A DNA stretch of 64,000 nucleotides from Paragorgia papillata (Eukaryota; Cnidaria; Anthozoa; Scleralcyonacea; Coralliidae), in assembly GCA_035771165.1 (NCBI GenBank), contig JAWNZC010000297.1, positions 353,501 to 417,500 of the forward strand, read 5' to 3'. The position numbers were made by a program, and so were the translations under genes. Positions 34,784 to 45,145 of this stretch are shown here, in pieces; the stretch's first letter is position 1, and each line of letters starts with the position of its first letter. The notes below the pieces were generated by a model. The model saw only the letters and a list, made by a program, of their open reading frames with translations. It was not told the origin of the DNA and ran no database searches.

Positions 34784-35596
34784 TGACAGTATTAGATATT
34801 ATTGCTTAAACAAATATCTGTATTACAATTTTAATGTTCATAAATAAATTATGTGTAAATTCAAACACCTCTTCTGTAATGGATTATGGTTATACAATGT
34901 TGAAGAAACAGTGATGTATTTAAGAAAAAGTACTTGAGTGGTTTGAATTGACACATATTGTTACATCATGGTTATACTGTACATGTAGTTCTGACACTGG
35001 ATCTTTAAGTTCAATGGGTATAGATCTGACATTGACATAACGCATGCACAATATGGTTTAATTTGAATTTTACTTGTCAGATCTTTTCAACAATCAGTAC
35101 AAGGTCTGACATTATCACTCAGTTAATCTTAATAGATCATCAAGACATCAAAGCCTAAACACTTACGAAGGCTGACACAGTGCTGTAATTATAGAATGGG
35201 AACATTAAATGTGGTTACTGAACTGATGAACTTGTGGTCATGATTGAATTTAAGTCACTCAATCTGTAGTTTTCGTTTTCTGTTTTGAATCAGACTGGAT
35301 GTGTATGGAAGCATGTTTAGGGTTTAGGTGTAGGTACTGTATAGGTTCTGTCAAATATCGAAACTATCTTCTAAACTTTAATCATTTGAGAGATTGAAAG
35401 ACTGAGGATGTTGACAACGATGTGTCTTTCAGACAAGAAACATCAGTATGAATAAATTTTCCACACCAGTTGAGTTTTCTTACTGACCTTTTGGTTAAAA
35501 CTCAAAAGACTAAACAATGTCAAAATAAATGGTATTGTGCATGCGTTATGTTAATGTTGGATCTATAACCATTAAACCTAAAGATCGAGTGATCCT
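34784..35596. other. Non-coding sequence before the ACTGC array
   Basis: Nothing recognisable beyond short partial repeats such as GTCTGACATT-like copies near 35015 and 35105. Confidence 0.4.
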
Positions 35597-36345
35597 CTGT
35601 ACTGCACTGCACTGCATTGTACTGTACTGCACTACATTGCACTTTACTGTGCTATACTGCACTCCACTGTGCCATACTGTACTGTACTGCACTGTACTGC
35701 ACTGTACTGCACTGTACTGCACTGCACTGTATTGTACTGCACTGTACTGTGCTGTACTGCACTGCACTGTACTGCACTTTACTGTACTGCACTGTGCTCT
35801 ACTGCACTGCACTGTGACTGTACTGCACTGCAACGGCACTGTGCTCTACTGCACTGCACTGTGCTCTACTGCACTGCACTGTGCTCTACTGCACTGCACT
35901 GTGCTCTACTGCACTGCACTGTGCTCTACTGCACTGCACTGTGCTCTACTGTATTGCACTGTACTGCAGTGTGCTCTACTGCACTGCATTGTGCTCTACT
36001 GCACTGCACTGTGCCCTAGTGCACTGCTCTGCACTGTACTGCACTGTGCTCTACTGCACTGCACTGTGCTCTTCTGCACTGCACTGTGCTCTACTGCACT
36101 GCACTGCACTGCACTGCACTGCACTGCACTGCACTGCACTGCACTGCACTGCACTGCACTGCACTGCACTGCACTGCACTGCACTCTACTGTACTGTACT
36201 GCACTGTACTGCAGTGTGCTCTAATGCACTGCACTGTGCTCTACTGCACTGCATTGTGCTCTACTGCACTGCACTGCACTGTACTGCACTGCACTGTGCT
36301 CTACTGTACTGCACTACAGTGTGCTCTACTGCATTGCGGTGCACA
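35597..36345. repeat. (ACTGC)n-derived minisatellite
   Basis: About 750 bp of ACTGC/ACTGT pentamers. Parts are organised as a 20-bp unit, ACTGTGCTCTACTGCACTGC (35838-35950 and 36045-36100); one part is pure ACTGC (36094-36183). Long open frames across it in all six readings are an artefact of period 5. Confidence 0.95.
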
Positions 36346-36536
36346 GTTTTTGAACGCCTAAGCAGGCGTCTTGTTATTGTAAAAGTGCAGTTGATCATTT
36401 AGGGAATATTTAGATATGGTTTATACAGTATTGCATTAAAGTATTTTTCTAATTAAATGTATTTTCTCTTGTTAGGATACTGCGGAGATATCACATGGAG
36501 CAGGACGGTCTTCACTTTCCTTTAAGGGCCTACACT

Positions 36537-36835
36537 TTGGACTTCATTTCTATGCTCTTTACTTCATTTCTACGCTCTTTACTTTACTTTCTACACTCTG
36601 CACTTCATTTCTACGCTCTGTACTTTACTTTCTACGCTCTGTACTTTACTTTCTACGCTCTGCACTTCATTTCTACGCTCTGTACTTCATTTCTACGCTC
36701 TGCGCTTCATTTATACGCTCTTTACTTCATTCATACGCTCTGTACTTTACTTTCTACGCTCTGCACTTCATTTCTACGCTCTGTACTTCATTTCTACGCT
36801 CTGTATTTTACTTTCTGCACTCTTACTCTTCTAAG
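36537..36835. repeat. 20-bp minisatellite TACTTCATTTCTACGCTCTG
   Basis: About 15 units of 20-21 bp, varying between CTTCATTT and TTTACTTT forms. The preceding stretch at 36346-36536 is unique sequence. Confidence 0.95.
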
Positions 36836-37646
36836 AACTACAGTTACGTACTACATGAAATAGTCTAACTCAAAAAGCTTTTTATTCCTGTTTACGTAAT
36901 CAATCATGTATACATGTAGACAATCAGTATGTGTTCTTCTGTTTTTAGCACATATAGAGATTCTTTTCTAGCATATATTCAGTGTTTAATCTAATGTACA
37001 ATGTTAATTGTTGTAATAGACATATATGTATTTGTTCACCTGATGATGAAATATATTGTTATTAAAACCTGTTACTTGTCTTGATTTCTATAATAATCTG
37101 TGCAGGATATATGCCATGACCACTTGGAGATCGATATAATAATCGAACAATGATAATTTCTCTGAGTGATCAAAATAAATCACTAAGGAATATTGTCAAG
37201 ACAGGATAAAAGTCCAGTTTTCAAGTGGTCATGTAATGTTCTGTCATATTAACATGTAAAGATAAACTTATTGCGAGACACACTCGACAAGCTACACACT
37301 GCTTTATGCTACTAAAACTAAATTTTACTATTAATAAAAATTGAGCATTCAAAATTGCTGTTAAAAGTCAGCTGCAAGTGACAAAAATGTATTTGAATCT
37401 TATTGTCTATTAATTTCAGCAATATATCTTAAAAAGTATTATAATAACATATAATATTATATTATTCTATAATATCTCACATTACAATTTATGATAATTA
37501 ATATATCATGATGTGATAAGTTATTTATCCATTTTTGAATAAAATATTTCCTAAACTAATCATATTCTTAACTATGCTGTATTTAAAAGCAAATAAACTT
37601 ACTAAAAAGGCTTAAAATTAACGTAGCCAAAATAGTATAATTGCAT
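36836..37646. other. Non-coding right part of copy 1
   Basis: AT-rich. It holds a foldback with 12-bp perfect arms, CATGACCACTTG (37114) and CAAGTGGTCATG (to 37233). The last 80 bp (AAAAAGGCTTAAAATTAACG and onward) match the interior edge of the other copy's right array, inverted at 48400-48320. Confidence 0.5.
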
Positions 37647-37851
37647 GTTACAAAAAGGACTTACTACATGTTACTAAAGTAACCAATGTTACAAAAAGGA
37701 ACATGCTATGTTACAAAAAGGAACCCATGTTACAAAAAGGAACCATGCTATGTTACAAAAAGGAACCCACGTTACAAAAAGGAACCCGATGTTACAAAAA
37801 GGAACCTCTTATGTTACAAAAAGGAACCCCACCTATGTTACAAAAAGGAAC
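37647..37851. repeat. Right terminal 15-mer array of copy 1
   Basis: Eight perfect GTTACAAAAAGGAAC copies start at 37688, 37710, 37729, 37752, 37771, 37791, 37813 and 37837, plus a shortened one at 37647. All have the same direction, with 4-10-bp variable spacers. (ATTC)n starts at the next base. Confidence 0.95.
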
Positions 37852-37876
37852 ATTCATTCATTCATTCATTCATTTT
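37852..37876. repeat. (ATTC)n, right flank of the 22-kb insertion
   Basis: Five to six ATTC units directly abut the last 15-mer. It is the same motif and strand as the 15591-15729 array. Confidence 0.85.
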
Positions 37877-37986
37877 TTACCTATTCAGCATGTATTTGTG
37901 TATGTATGTATGTATGTATTTAATTTATTTATATACATTCCTACCTACATTAATCTTGTCCCTCCTTACTGTTTTCTTTTACTAAG

Positions 37987-40900
37987 GTTACTTATAGTGG
38001 TAGACGTCTTGATGGATTTGGATTAAGTGATGGTGAAGTCATGGAAAGAATGTGGTCTTTTTTGAGACCAACTGCAAAGATCACAAAATAAATTACTCCC
38101 TCACAGAATTGATGCCATGACTGACTTTTTGCTACATTATGGGAGAAAATCGATGGCACAACTTGGTAATTTTGTTTTAAAAAGCGAAATTATTCTTCAA
38201 ATGATTTTAATTTTATTTCCGTTTCATTTATTTCATTCATTTTATTCATTTTGTAAATTTTCTGTTTTTGTATTAACCATTAGGTATTAATGTTAGCACC
38301 ATGACTATAGAAACATGGGCAAAAACTGAAAAAGATATCATTGGTAAAAAGCCTGGCATCAATAAGAAAGGTTAGTTTGTTTATTATGACGATGTTAATA
38401 TATTTTTGTTGTTTTGTTTTGTTCATACAGTATTTCTATTTCGTTGTGTTTTACTTTATTTGGCTTTCTGTTTTTAATTTAATCATACTCCCTAGAATTA
38501 AATAGTCTAGTAGCGCGGCAAACGTCAAAGCGGCTTACAATCAGTTTATAATCTTTTTGCACTTTCTGCTAGAAATTGCTTCATATTATCATCAACTAAA
38601 GTTTCATCTTGATGCACTTTTTTTCTGCTAAAGTTGGTTTGCTATTCACAGAAAATGAAGTCAACCCATACTTTAGTTGATGATAATATTGAATGTATAA
38701 TATTGCAATAATATTTTCTGCTAGAAATTGCTTCATATTATCATCAACTAAAGTTTCATCTTGATGCACTTTTCTTCTGCTAAAGTTGGTTTGCTATTCA
38801 CAGAAAATGAAGTCAACCCATACTTTAGTTGCTGATAATATTGAATAATTTTTAGCAGAAAGTGCAAAAGATTACAAATATATAAAAGGTCGAAACATGA
38901 AACATGATATAGGTGCTTAAATACATGCTTGTTTTTGTAAAAATAATCAAGTTAGTAATTTTTATCTGTCCTATAATATTTACACACATGTCGATGCATT
39001 ACGATTTTTTCTGTTTCTTGTAGTTATAAATGTTATTAAAAAATAGCGACCAATTTTTCTTTATGTGCATATATATTGGGCTTTATTATCTTGCTATTAT
39101 GTATAAGATTAAAAAAGAGCGATTAAAAAAAACGAGCTTGTTGGATCTCAGGAGTTAGTATTTGAATGGGTGACCACCTGTCCGGGCTTGGAACTCATGC
39201 CAGATATGAGTAGAGTTGTTAGTACTGAAGAGAAATTATATTTTTGTATCTACTGCGCATGCGCGAGTAGATACATTTACCTACTGTGCATGCGCGAGTA
39301 GATACATTACATTACATTACACGCATGACAGCAATGTAAGTTAACAAAAGAATGCCTTCGGAGCCAATCAAAACATAGAATAAAACGATTGACTTACGAC
39401 AAACACCGAAGCCAAAATAAATGTGTCTGTGCCGTTATTCTTGTACATTTGTAGATAGATTACTGTACGGTCAAGAGCCATATTAAACTTAAATGGTAAA
39501 TAATAAATTATGTATTCCTACTGTTGATTTAACTTAATATTTGTAGCCTAGATAGCCAACTTAAAAAATACGAAAATGGACAAGCTTGTTGGCTTCAAGA
39601 CAACCCGGCGTACAGATTGTACATCAGTATGGCTGAAGACAACCGATGGAAAGACTTGTTTGTGATGGTGCGTGGGCGATGCCTAGAGCGGTGGTTTTTG
39701 CTACAGCTTATGAAAAAATACGCCGGTTAGTTGTTTAGAGAAAAAATTTCACGTTTTTTTTCCACGGAATTTTTTTTTATGCACACGTATTTTAGGAAGC
39801 GTAATGTGCAACTTTTGATATCATGTCTCTACTTTGAAAACTCCGGTGTATGGATGTGTTGAAAAAATTGCAGCTCTTCATTCTTGGTCAGAGGAATTAA
39901 GCAATTAGTAGATTTACAGGGCTCCATTTAAACCAGCTTAGCTGAATTGGACAACCCTGTTAAAATATTGCTAATAAATAACCCTGTTAAAATATTGCTA
40001 ATAAAAACACACCGGATTTGTGCAGTTGCATTATGGTATATAAATCAAAACTGGATTGCATTATAATTCTTTTTTGCTTGCGTTTGTGTGTAATTATTAG
40101 GTAGTATGTTATGTGTTATAGCTAAATGCAAGGGTAAATGTAATTGATGGTGGCCCCTATAATACTTCGGGTATGTTAGTAAATATATTAGTCCTCAATT
40201 GGTCAACAACAAATATGAACTAGCTTATTGGAAACAGATTTAGATTTACAATACCTTCTCCTTAAAATGACACTTCCTAATTTTTACTTATATAGATGGC
40301 CAAGCCATAGCAAAGAAACTCTGTGGCCAAATAACAAAGACCACAAATGCCATCAAGAAGTTATTGAAAGACTATGAGAAGAAAGGCGACGAACATCCCC
40401 ACTCAAAGTATCCACCAAAGATCACTTTTGAAGATGTGTCGGACCTGAACTCCTCTATATGGAACCACCTCGAAGATGACGATAATTTGGTTACATCTGC
40501 GGTTCCATACTATGTAAAAAGAAAAGCTATTGATTTTAAACATATGATTAACCGATGTACCGAAGAAGTAGCATTAGAAAAAGCAGAGATGACTAGGGTG
40601 GTGACCTATTACGATACAAAAATTGCAGCTCTTCATTCTTGGTCGGAGGAATTAAGCAAGGAAGATTTGTCGGATACGCGTGGATTGCTGGCGTTGGTTC
40701 TCTTCAAAAAGTATCGCTCGCTTACGTTTTTATTGTATCTGAAGTCGATTTTTCAACCCTATTTTATTGAATGTGGAGAAGTGCCTGAAGAAGAGGGACT
40801 GTTTTCAATGGAGGATAAAGAAGAAAAAGAAGAGCTACAAAATGAGAACGACAATGCAGATGAATTAGAAGAAGGGCTAGAAGAAGGAGATATGTTAGAT

Positions 40901-40996
40901 ATCCTGATTTCAGTACTTAATGAAGAATATGGTAATGACTCAGACTCTCAAAATTCTGACTCTGAAGAAGAGGATGCACAAGACGACCTACCCTAG
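37987..40996 (+). CDS. KDZ transposase exons 4 to 7
   Basis: Exon 4 (37987-38165) continues exon 3 in phase and holds the LSDGEVMERMWSFLR block. An in-frame TAA (38089) and a 2-nt loss (near 38103) follow, before RIDAMTDFLLHYGRK. Exon 5 is 38284-38370 (TMTIETWAKTEKDI). Exon 6, 39552-39725, enters at the second AG of GTAGCCTAG and encodes NPAYRLYISMAED and RCLERWFLLQLMKKYA. Exon 7, 40296-40996, encodes ITKTTNAIKKLLKDYEKKG, VSDLNSSIWNH and KRKAIDFKHMINR, and ends in a Glu/Asp-rich tail. The long intron 38371-39551 contains a repeat and a 5S-like sequence. Confidence 0.78.
38551..38872. repeat. Foldback containing a tandem 155-bp duplication
   Basis: The ends ATCTTTTTGCACTTTCTGCT and AGCAGAAAGTGCAAAAGAT are inverted. 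Between them a block of about 155 bp beginning TTTCTGCTAGAAATTGCTTC occurs twice with few differences. Confidence 0.85.
39131..39200 (+). repeat. 5S rRNA-derived SINE-like sequence
   Basis: The segment GGATCTCAGGAGTTAGTATT followed by TGAATGGGTGACCACCTG resembles the 3' half of 5S rRNA, including the internal C-box (TTGGATGGGTGACCGCCTGG). It is too diverged for a functional 5S gene and is probably a SINE3-type head. Confidence 0.6.
39244..39306. repeat. Tandem palindromic GCGCATGCGC units
   Basis: Two direct copies of about 33 bp, CTACTGCGCATGCGCGAGTA and CTACTGTGCATGCGCGAGTA, each self-complementary and followed by GATACAT, then (TTACA)n-like copies. Confidence 0.8.
39866..39904 (+). pseudogene. 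Duplicated KDZ exon-7 fragment in an intron
   Basis: AATTGCAGCTCTTCATTCTT and the next 18 bases repeat, with one change, the exon-7 sequence at about 40620-40659 that encodes IAALHSWSEELSK. It lies in the intron 430 bp upstream of exon 7 and has no splice sites of its own. Confidence 0.85.
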
Positions 40997-41034
40997 CCGT
41001 TCGCGCGTTTTAATAGTAAAAGTACAGGACAATC

Positions 41035-41115
41035 TAATAATATTTGGCATTTCACTCGATTAAACTGGATGTTCTAGGTATTTTTGGTGAAGGAAAATTT
41101 CGACGGTAGAATATA
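41035..41115 (+). repeat. Conserved KDZ 3'-flank block
   Basis: Just downstream of the KDZ stop, GGCATTTCACT, GTTCTAGG and ATTTTTGGTGAAGGAAAATT recur in inverted form at 62568-62640. It may be a 3' UTR or a terminus shared by a second KDZ copy. Confidence 0.65.
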
Positions 41116-41122
41116 TACATTA

Positions 41123-41228
41123 TAAGACCAAACCGGGACCAGTTGCGAAAAATGCAACATCAAGGCCTCCTTCCTAACTGGAAGGCCTTGATGTTGCATT
41201 TTTCGCAACTGGTCCCGGTTTGGTCTTA
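41123..41228. repeat. Perfect 46-bp-arm hairpin
   Basis: The left arm 41123-41168 and right arm 41183-41228 are exact complements (ends TAAGACCAAACCGGG and CCCGGTTTGGTCTTA) around a 14-nt loop. Its perfection implies a recent origin or gene conversion. Confidence 0.95.
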
Positions 41229-41354
41229 AATTCATAAAGCTGCATTTGAGATTTTGAGTGCTTGATAGCCTCAACTCAACAGCAATATTTATACATACAG
41301 TATTTCATTCCCATCTTATAAAATGCATTTTTTATACTGTACATTACTGTATAT

Positions 41355-41927
41355 CAAGCCTCGAAATTAGTGCCAGTCACCGGTCATTGACCAGTAAAAT
41401 TATCCAGTTTGTCCAGTAAATGTCGTTGCTTACCGGTCATGCATGACCAGTAAAGTTTTGAGTGAAATCGATTTTTTTTGTTTCGGAAAATGTTGCTTTT
41501 ATAATCGTTGCAGACGTTCAGTTTTAAGGTATAGTGTGGATGTCTCGCACTGTATACACCTTAAAACTGCTCTAACGGATGTCAAACCCCGAAAGCACTA
41601 TGCATATTCATCCAAATATAACACCTGCATTTCACATAGCAGCAGTCCGACTCCGAAACAACTGACCAGTGCAACTTGGTTCTAGTTCTTTGATTTCGTC
41701 TTTTTCTTGCCAAAGAAATAACATATTTTTTTGAGATTTGTTGTGTTGTTCAATAAGTAAACTACTGTAACTTATACCAGCTACACAAGTGCACGTTGCA
41801 CTTAAACGTTAATAGACAATAAGTGATAAAACAAATATGACTGGTAACAAATCCTCTGTGACCGGCAAATTTCATTTCTTACCGGTCACAATGACTGGCA
41901 GATTTCCAAGATTTATTTCGAGGCTTG
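41355..41927. mobile_element. 573-bp MITE with CAAGCCTCGAAATTAG ends
   Basis: The left end CAAGCCTCGAAATTAGTGCC pairs with CGAGGCTTG at the right, via AAATAAATCTTGG-like arms. TGACCGGTAAG-type sequences recur in both arms. There is no transposase. Confidence 0.75.
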
Positions 41928-42053
41928 CTGTATATGTTATTTTCTCTCATCTTACGATACAGTAAGACTAGTATAATTTTCAAATTTAATGGTGCACCTG
42001 AAAAAAAAATAACATCTACAATATAACATATTCCAGTTTTAAAATTACTCTAC

Positions 42054-44447
42054 CTCTTTCATCATATTTATTATTTTTTTTGCCCTTGCATTATTTGATG
42101 GCACACAAACATCTTGATGTGAGTCAGAAGCTTTTTTTCTATAAACATCTTTCTCTGCATCAGGTAAGTTTCTCCACTTATCTCCAACTTTTCTAACATT
42201 TTCAGAGCGACTTTCACTGTTTTCTATAAAAAAAGTTTACTATAATTTGAAATATTATTTTGTACTTGCTATTTCAGAATCATCCTTGGAGAAACGTGAA
42301 AAGAAATTTTCAATCATGATTGTTTACACTGCTGCTGATGTCAACTAAAAAAGCTGACTATAGCAAGATTTGTACTTGCAACTTACGGTAGGATACCGGT
42401 CCACCTGTTGAGCTACTTAGTCCACAAGGATTGGAATGATTAAATTTATCCCGCTTGAGTCAACTTTTTTGATTGATAACAGCAGTGTAAGAAAATCATG
42501 ATTGAAATTTTCTCTTCATACATGTATACATGTATGTGTCTGAATGATGAATTCTGAAATAGAATTGAAACACTGCACATCCTCACATGGATAAGCATTC
42601 GAAAAGTTGCTGCAAGAATATCTTGTGCACTATAATAAATAGATAAAATCTGGCCTCCAAACCTTGTGCCACTTAACAAAGACCAATTTCATTCTGAAAA
42701 ATTCTTACTATTTTTACATTTTTAAAAACGTAGAAAAATATTTTTCTTTAAATCGTTATTTCAAATAAAAGTACATGTAATTCAGTACATATACAGTATA
42801 CAATTTTTGACTGATTAAAAGAAGCGTTTACAAACTAAGTGTACTGTTATGTGATAACAACTACTATCGGTACACTTATATAGTGCAATGTCTCATCTGT
42901 TATACTTTATATAGTGACATTTTCCATTTGGCATTTCCAACAATGTGCCATTTTGAATATGACAAGATTTTCCGTTACAAAACATCAATATCTCCAAAAC
43001 TATAAGAATTTTTTTGTCAAAATGATGTGTTTACACTGTCATCTAGTTGAATAAAATGTAAAACATTTTTAGGTTGCATTTCCCCTTTACAGTAGTAATT
43101 ACCACTTCCCTGTTATTTTGTCATTTGAACAGTAAAATCATCTGGCATAGGTTTTGGGTACAACATTTTATATTAAAAATCAATAGAAAAATAACAAATG
43201 AATGCAGCTCTGTTTACCTTTGAAAAGACTCTCACTAGCAAATGAATTGAAACCAGACCTTTTTCTTATTAGTCTACTTTTCACTTTGTTTGCAGATGTT
43301 CGTCCACTTATTTTCCCTTTGTGGTTATTAATCCAATGCTTAAAATACACAAAATAGTTTCAATTAGATTAGCCCCAAGCATGAACCAATTCACTTTTTA
43401 TCTAATGATGTTAAAGTACTTATACAGTACTTTCATAGGGTCAACTTGGGTAGTTGATTATTCATGTAAAGAAAACGTCCCTTGCACCCATCATCACCAC
43501 CAGTAATTGTAAAAAGCTTAGCTCAAAAATTTCCCATTCATTTGATAATTTACATGTTACTATACATGATTGCTCGCATAACAATATTATTTTATTTAAG
43601 TCTTACCAGTAACCTCTTCTGCTTATAGCACCAGCTACAGTATTAACAGCTGAAAGGTCTCTCTTTGACAAGTCATAAAGTTTGGCATTAGACTGAATAA
43701 ATATAGAAAGAGCCATTTCAAGCTGGAGAGCTACAGGTAAAATTAAGAGTTGGTAGTATCAAAGACTCAAAGCTGGGCATGGCTTTTGTCTAACTCCTAA
43801 TTTATCAAAGACTGATGTGTCACACCTAGGATAGTACTATTTAACTGCCAACAGATAATAATTATCCAGTTTCAGTTCTTGGATACTACAATCTTATTCT
43901 ACTTGTAGCTCTCTAGGGAAATTCATACAGTGCATGAACTCAGTGCTGTCATTAAGGGCCAGTAGCCGGCCAAAACAGCCAGCTAGTTACCCATTTCCAG
44001 CCACCTACTTTTGTATCAGCAAAATTATATAAATATAAATAAACAGTGTTTCCTACAAATTGTCACTTGTTATCAATTTGCACCATGTAACCATGCAATC
44101 ATTCAACGAATTAATTCGTTTTTTCCCACTTCACTATTGCTGTGGACGAAAAGCTTGAAAGCAATAAAACTAGCATCTAAAGTACTCGTTAAGTCTCCAT
44201 TTTATCTGAAGTAAAAAAGTGTCTCCACAGCAACGATCCTACTACTGTACATTAAAACAATGTCCGAACAGTTTGAGCCTGAGCCTGGTAACCATTCAGT
44301 GCACATAATTCAAATCAAAATCAAATAAACTTTAGTTAAAGAGGGTTTAGAATATTGCATAGCCAATATACCTGGTAAGTCAAAAGGCTTATCTTCCCCA
44401 GGGCCCATAATTTGCCGAAAGAACATGGTGTTGGCCCCAAATAATTT
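42054..44447 (-). CDS. HMG-box-like gene, partial, at least four exons
   Basis: Minus-strand exons at 44447-44372 (ANTMFFRQIMGPGEDKPF), 43730-43607 (LEMALSIFIQSNAKLYDLSK, AVNTVAGAISRRGYW), about 43345-43218 (HWINNHKGKISGRTS, KRSGFNSFASESLFK) and 42223-42054 (SENVRKVGDKWRNLPDAEK, DVYRKKA). Splices 44372/43730 and 43218/42223 are GT-AG and in phase; the 43607/43345 junction does not fit in frame as read. The last two exons together resemble an HMG box: K/R-x-G-F-N-x-F at helix 1, V-x-x-x-W-x-x-L-x-x-x-E-K-x-x-Y at helices 2-3. Both ends are incomplete. It converges with the KDZ gene and could be a host gene or a KDZ passenger. Confidence 0.55.
42269..42562. repeat. Foldback MITE with a tRNA-like centre
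   Basis: The arms CTATTTCAGAATCATC and GATGAATTCTGAAATAG enclose further complementary stretches (TTTCAATCATGATTG...). The centre, read on the minus strand near 42425-42365, has TAGCTCAACAGG resembling a tRNA A box and a weak B box. The tRNA similarity is marginal. Confidence 0.6.
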
Positions 44448-45145
44448 CTATATGGTATAACAAATTGAAATTCAAAATAAAGTTTACTTGATAACGTATA
44501 GTTACAAAGAAAAGAACTGATAATGATTTTTTAATTTTTAATGATTTAATATTTCTAATGATTTAATATTTCTATTGCGCAAATTAACATGTGGATATGA
44601 TCAAATGCGCATTACAATGTTATGGGTGGCTTATCAGGCAATTTAGAAATTTTCACCGTGGCCGTGTTGAGGCATATCAAATTCTGTGAATTTTATTAAA
44701 GGATTGATATACTATTCTTTACTCTGGTTAATTGTAATTGGATTTTTTTAGGAAATTCCTCTTGAAAAATTATTTCCATTTTCTGTGCTTCTGCATTCCA
44801 AAATTTATTGGGGTACATTATGCCTCTGGACCCTTAGCAACTCATGCTGTCGACATTTGAATAAATTATAGCATGGCATGCTACAACTATTTGGCCACAT
44901 ACTTCAAAAGTTAATGACAGCACTGGTACTTACAATCGGTCTCCAAAGCCCAATTGAATTTAAATTTTCTATAAAGGCCCCAATTACACAATAAATATAT
45001 AATGTCATATACAATTATTACTCTGGTCATGCATGATTGATGTATTGCATTCATACACAACATACACTACAACAAATTGTATTGTGTAAATGGGCCTACT
45101 AAAAACCTGAGCAGTCCATGAGATAATTTGGCATTGCTGTATGAT
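44448..45145. other. No gene recognised
   Basis: AT-rich. A short minus-strand exon-like segment (44975-44934: acceptor TTTATAG, donor ATT|GTAAGT) could be a further upstream exon of the HMG-box-like gene, but its phase does not fit. A TTAATATTTCTAATGATT duplication lies near 44540-44580. Confidence 0.3.

Larger units (their letters stand above)
15744..37851 (+). mobile_element. Large 15-mer-bounded element, copy 1, with recombinase gene
   Basis: A 22.1-kb insertion in KDZ intron 3. The left end (15744-16318) holds scattered inverted and direct GTTACAAAAAGGAAC copies, including a perfect 32-bp palindrome. The right end (37688-37851) is eight direct copies of the same 15-mer. (ATTC)n lies outside both ends. 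Inside are an untranslated leader-like block with a conserved donor (16340-16790), a tyrosine-recombinase-like gene (19716-22364), a nested Kolobok element (22779-32198), MITEs and minisatellites. An inverted second copy occupies 48117 to beyond 64000 with homologous left and right ends. I know no described family with this layout. The boundaries are inferred from motif clusters, so the exact termini are provisional. Confidence 0.65.
5435..40996 (+). pseudogene. KDZ-family transposase gene split over 35.6 kb
   Basis: Seven exons on the plus strand encode, in canonical KDZ order, successive blocks of a Kyakuja-Dileera-Zisupton transposase: 5435-5574 (LDETAIFGAGCRHE), 15093-15204 (YDIACTLKSHLK), 15491-15574 (PTFHCYGHTASCQ), 37987-38165 (YSGRRLDGFGLSDGEVMERM), 38284-38370, 39552-39725 (KKYENGQACW) and 40296-40996 (DGQAIAKKL, then an acidic tail to the TAG stop). 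All have GT/AG borders. The phases match at every junction (phase 2 after exon 1, 0, 0, 1, 1, 1), allowing for a small frameshift in exon 4. The N-terminus, normally several hundred residues, is missing to the left. Lesions are an in-frame TAA at 38089-38091 and a probable 2-nt deletion near 38103. The introns hold a Gypsy element (intron 1) and a 22-kb mobile element (intron 3). It may be a dead KDZ transposon, or a gene broken by these insertions. Confidence 0.8.

Noticed and set aside
35529..36402. Long overlapping open frames of Leu-Tyr-Cys-Thr-Ala repeats on both strands
   Set aside because: Period-5 ACTGC repeats leave all frames open; there is no start context or domain.
37688..37851. 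Direct repeats with short variable spacers, superficially CRISPR-like
   Set aside because: Repeats are 15 bp and spacers 4-10 bp, in an animal genome with no cas genes.
37686..38026. Open frames with repeated Leu-Gln-Lys-Gly-Thr or Thr-Lys-Arg-Asn
   Set aside because: Translation of the GTTACAAAAAGGAAC array, which has variable spacers and no conserved frame.
39131..39200. Functional 5S rRNA gene
   Set aside because: Only part of the 3' half matches and the stems are broken; better explained as a SINE-type remnant.
43321..43506. 61-codon plus-strand open frame
   Set aside because: It lies over the minus-strand HMG-box-like exon region and has no features of its own.
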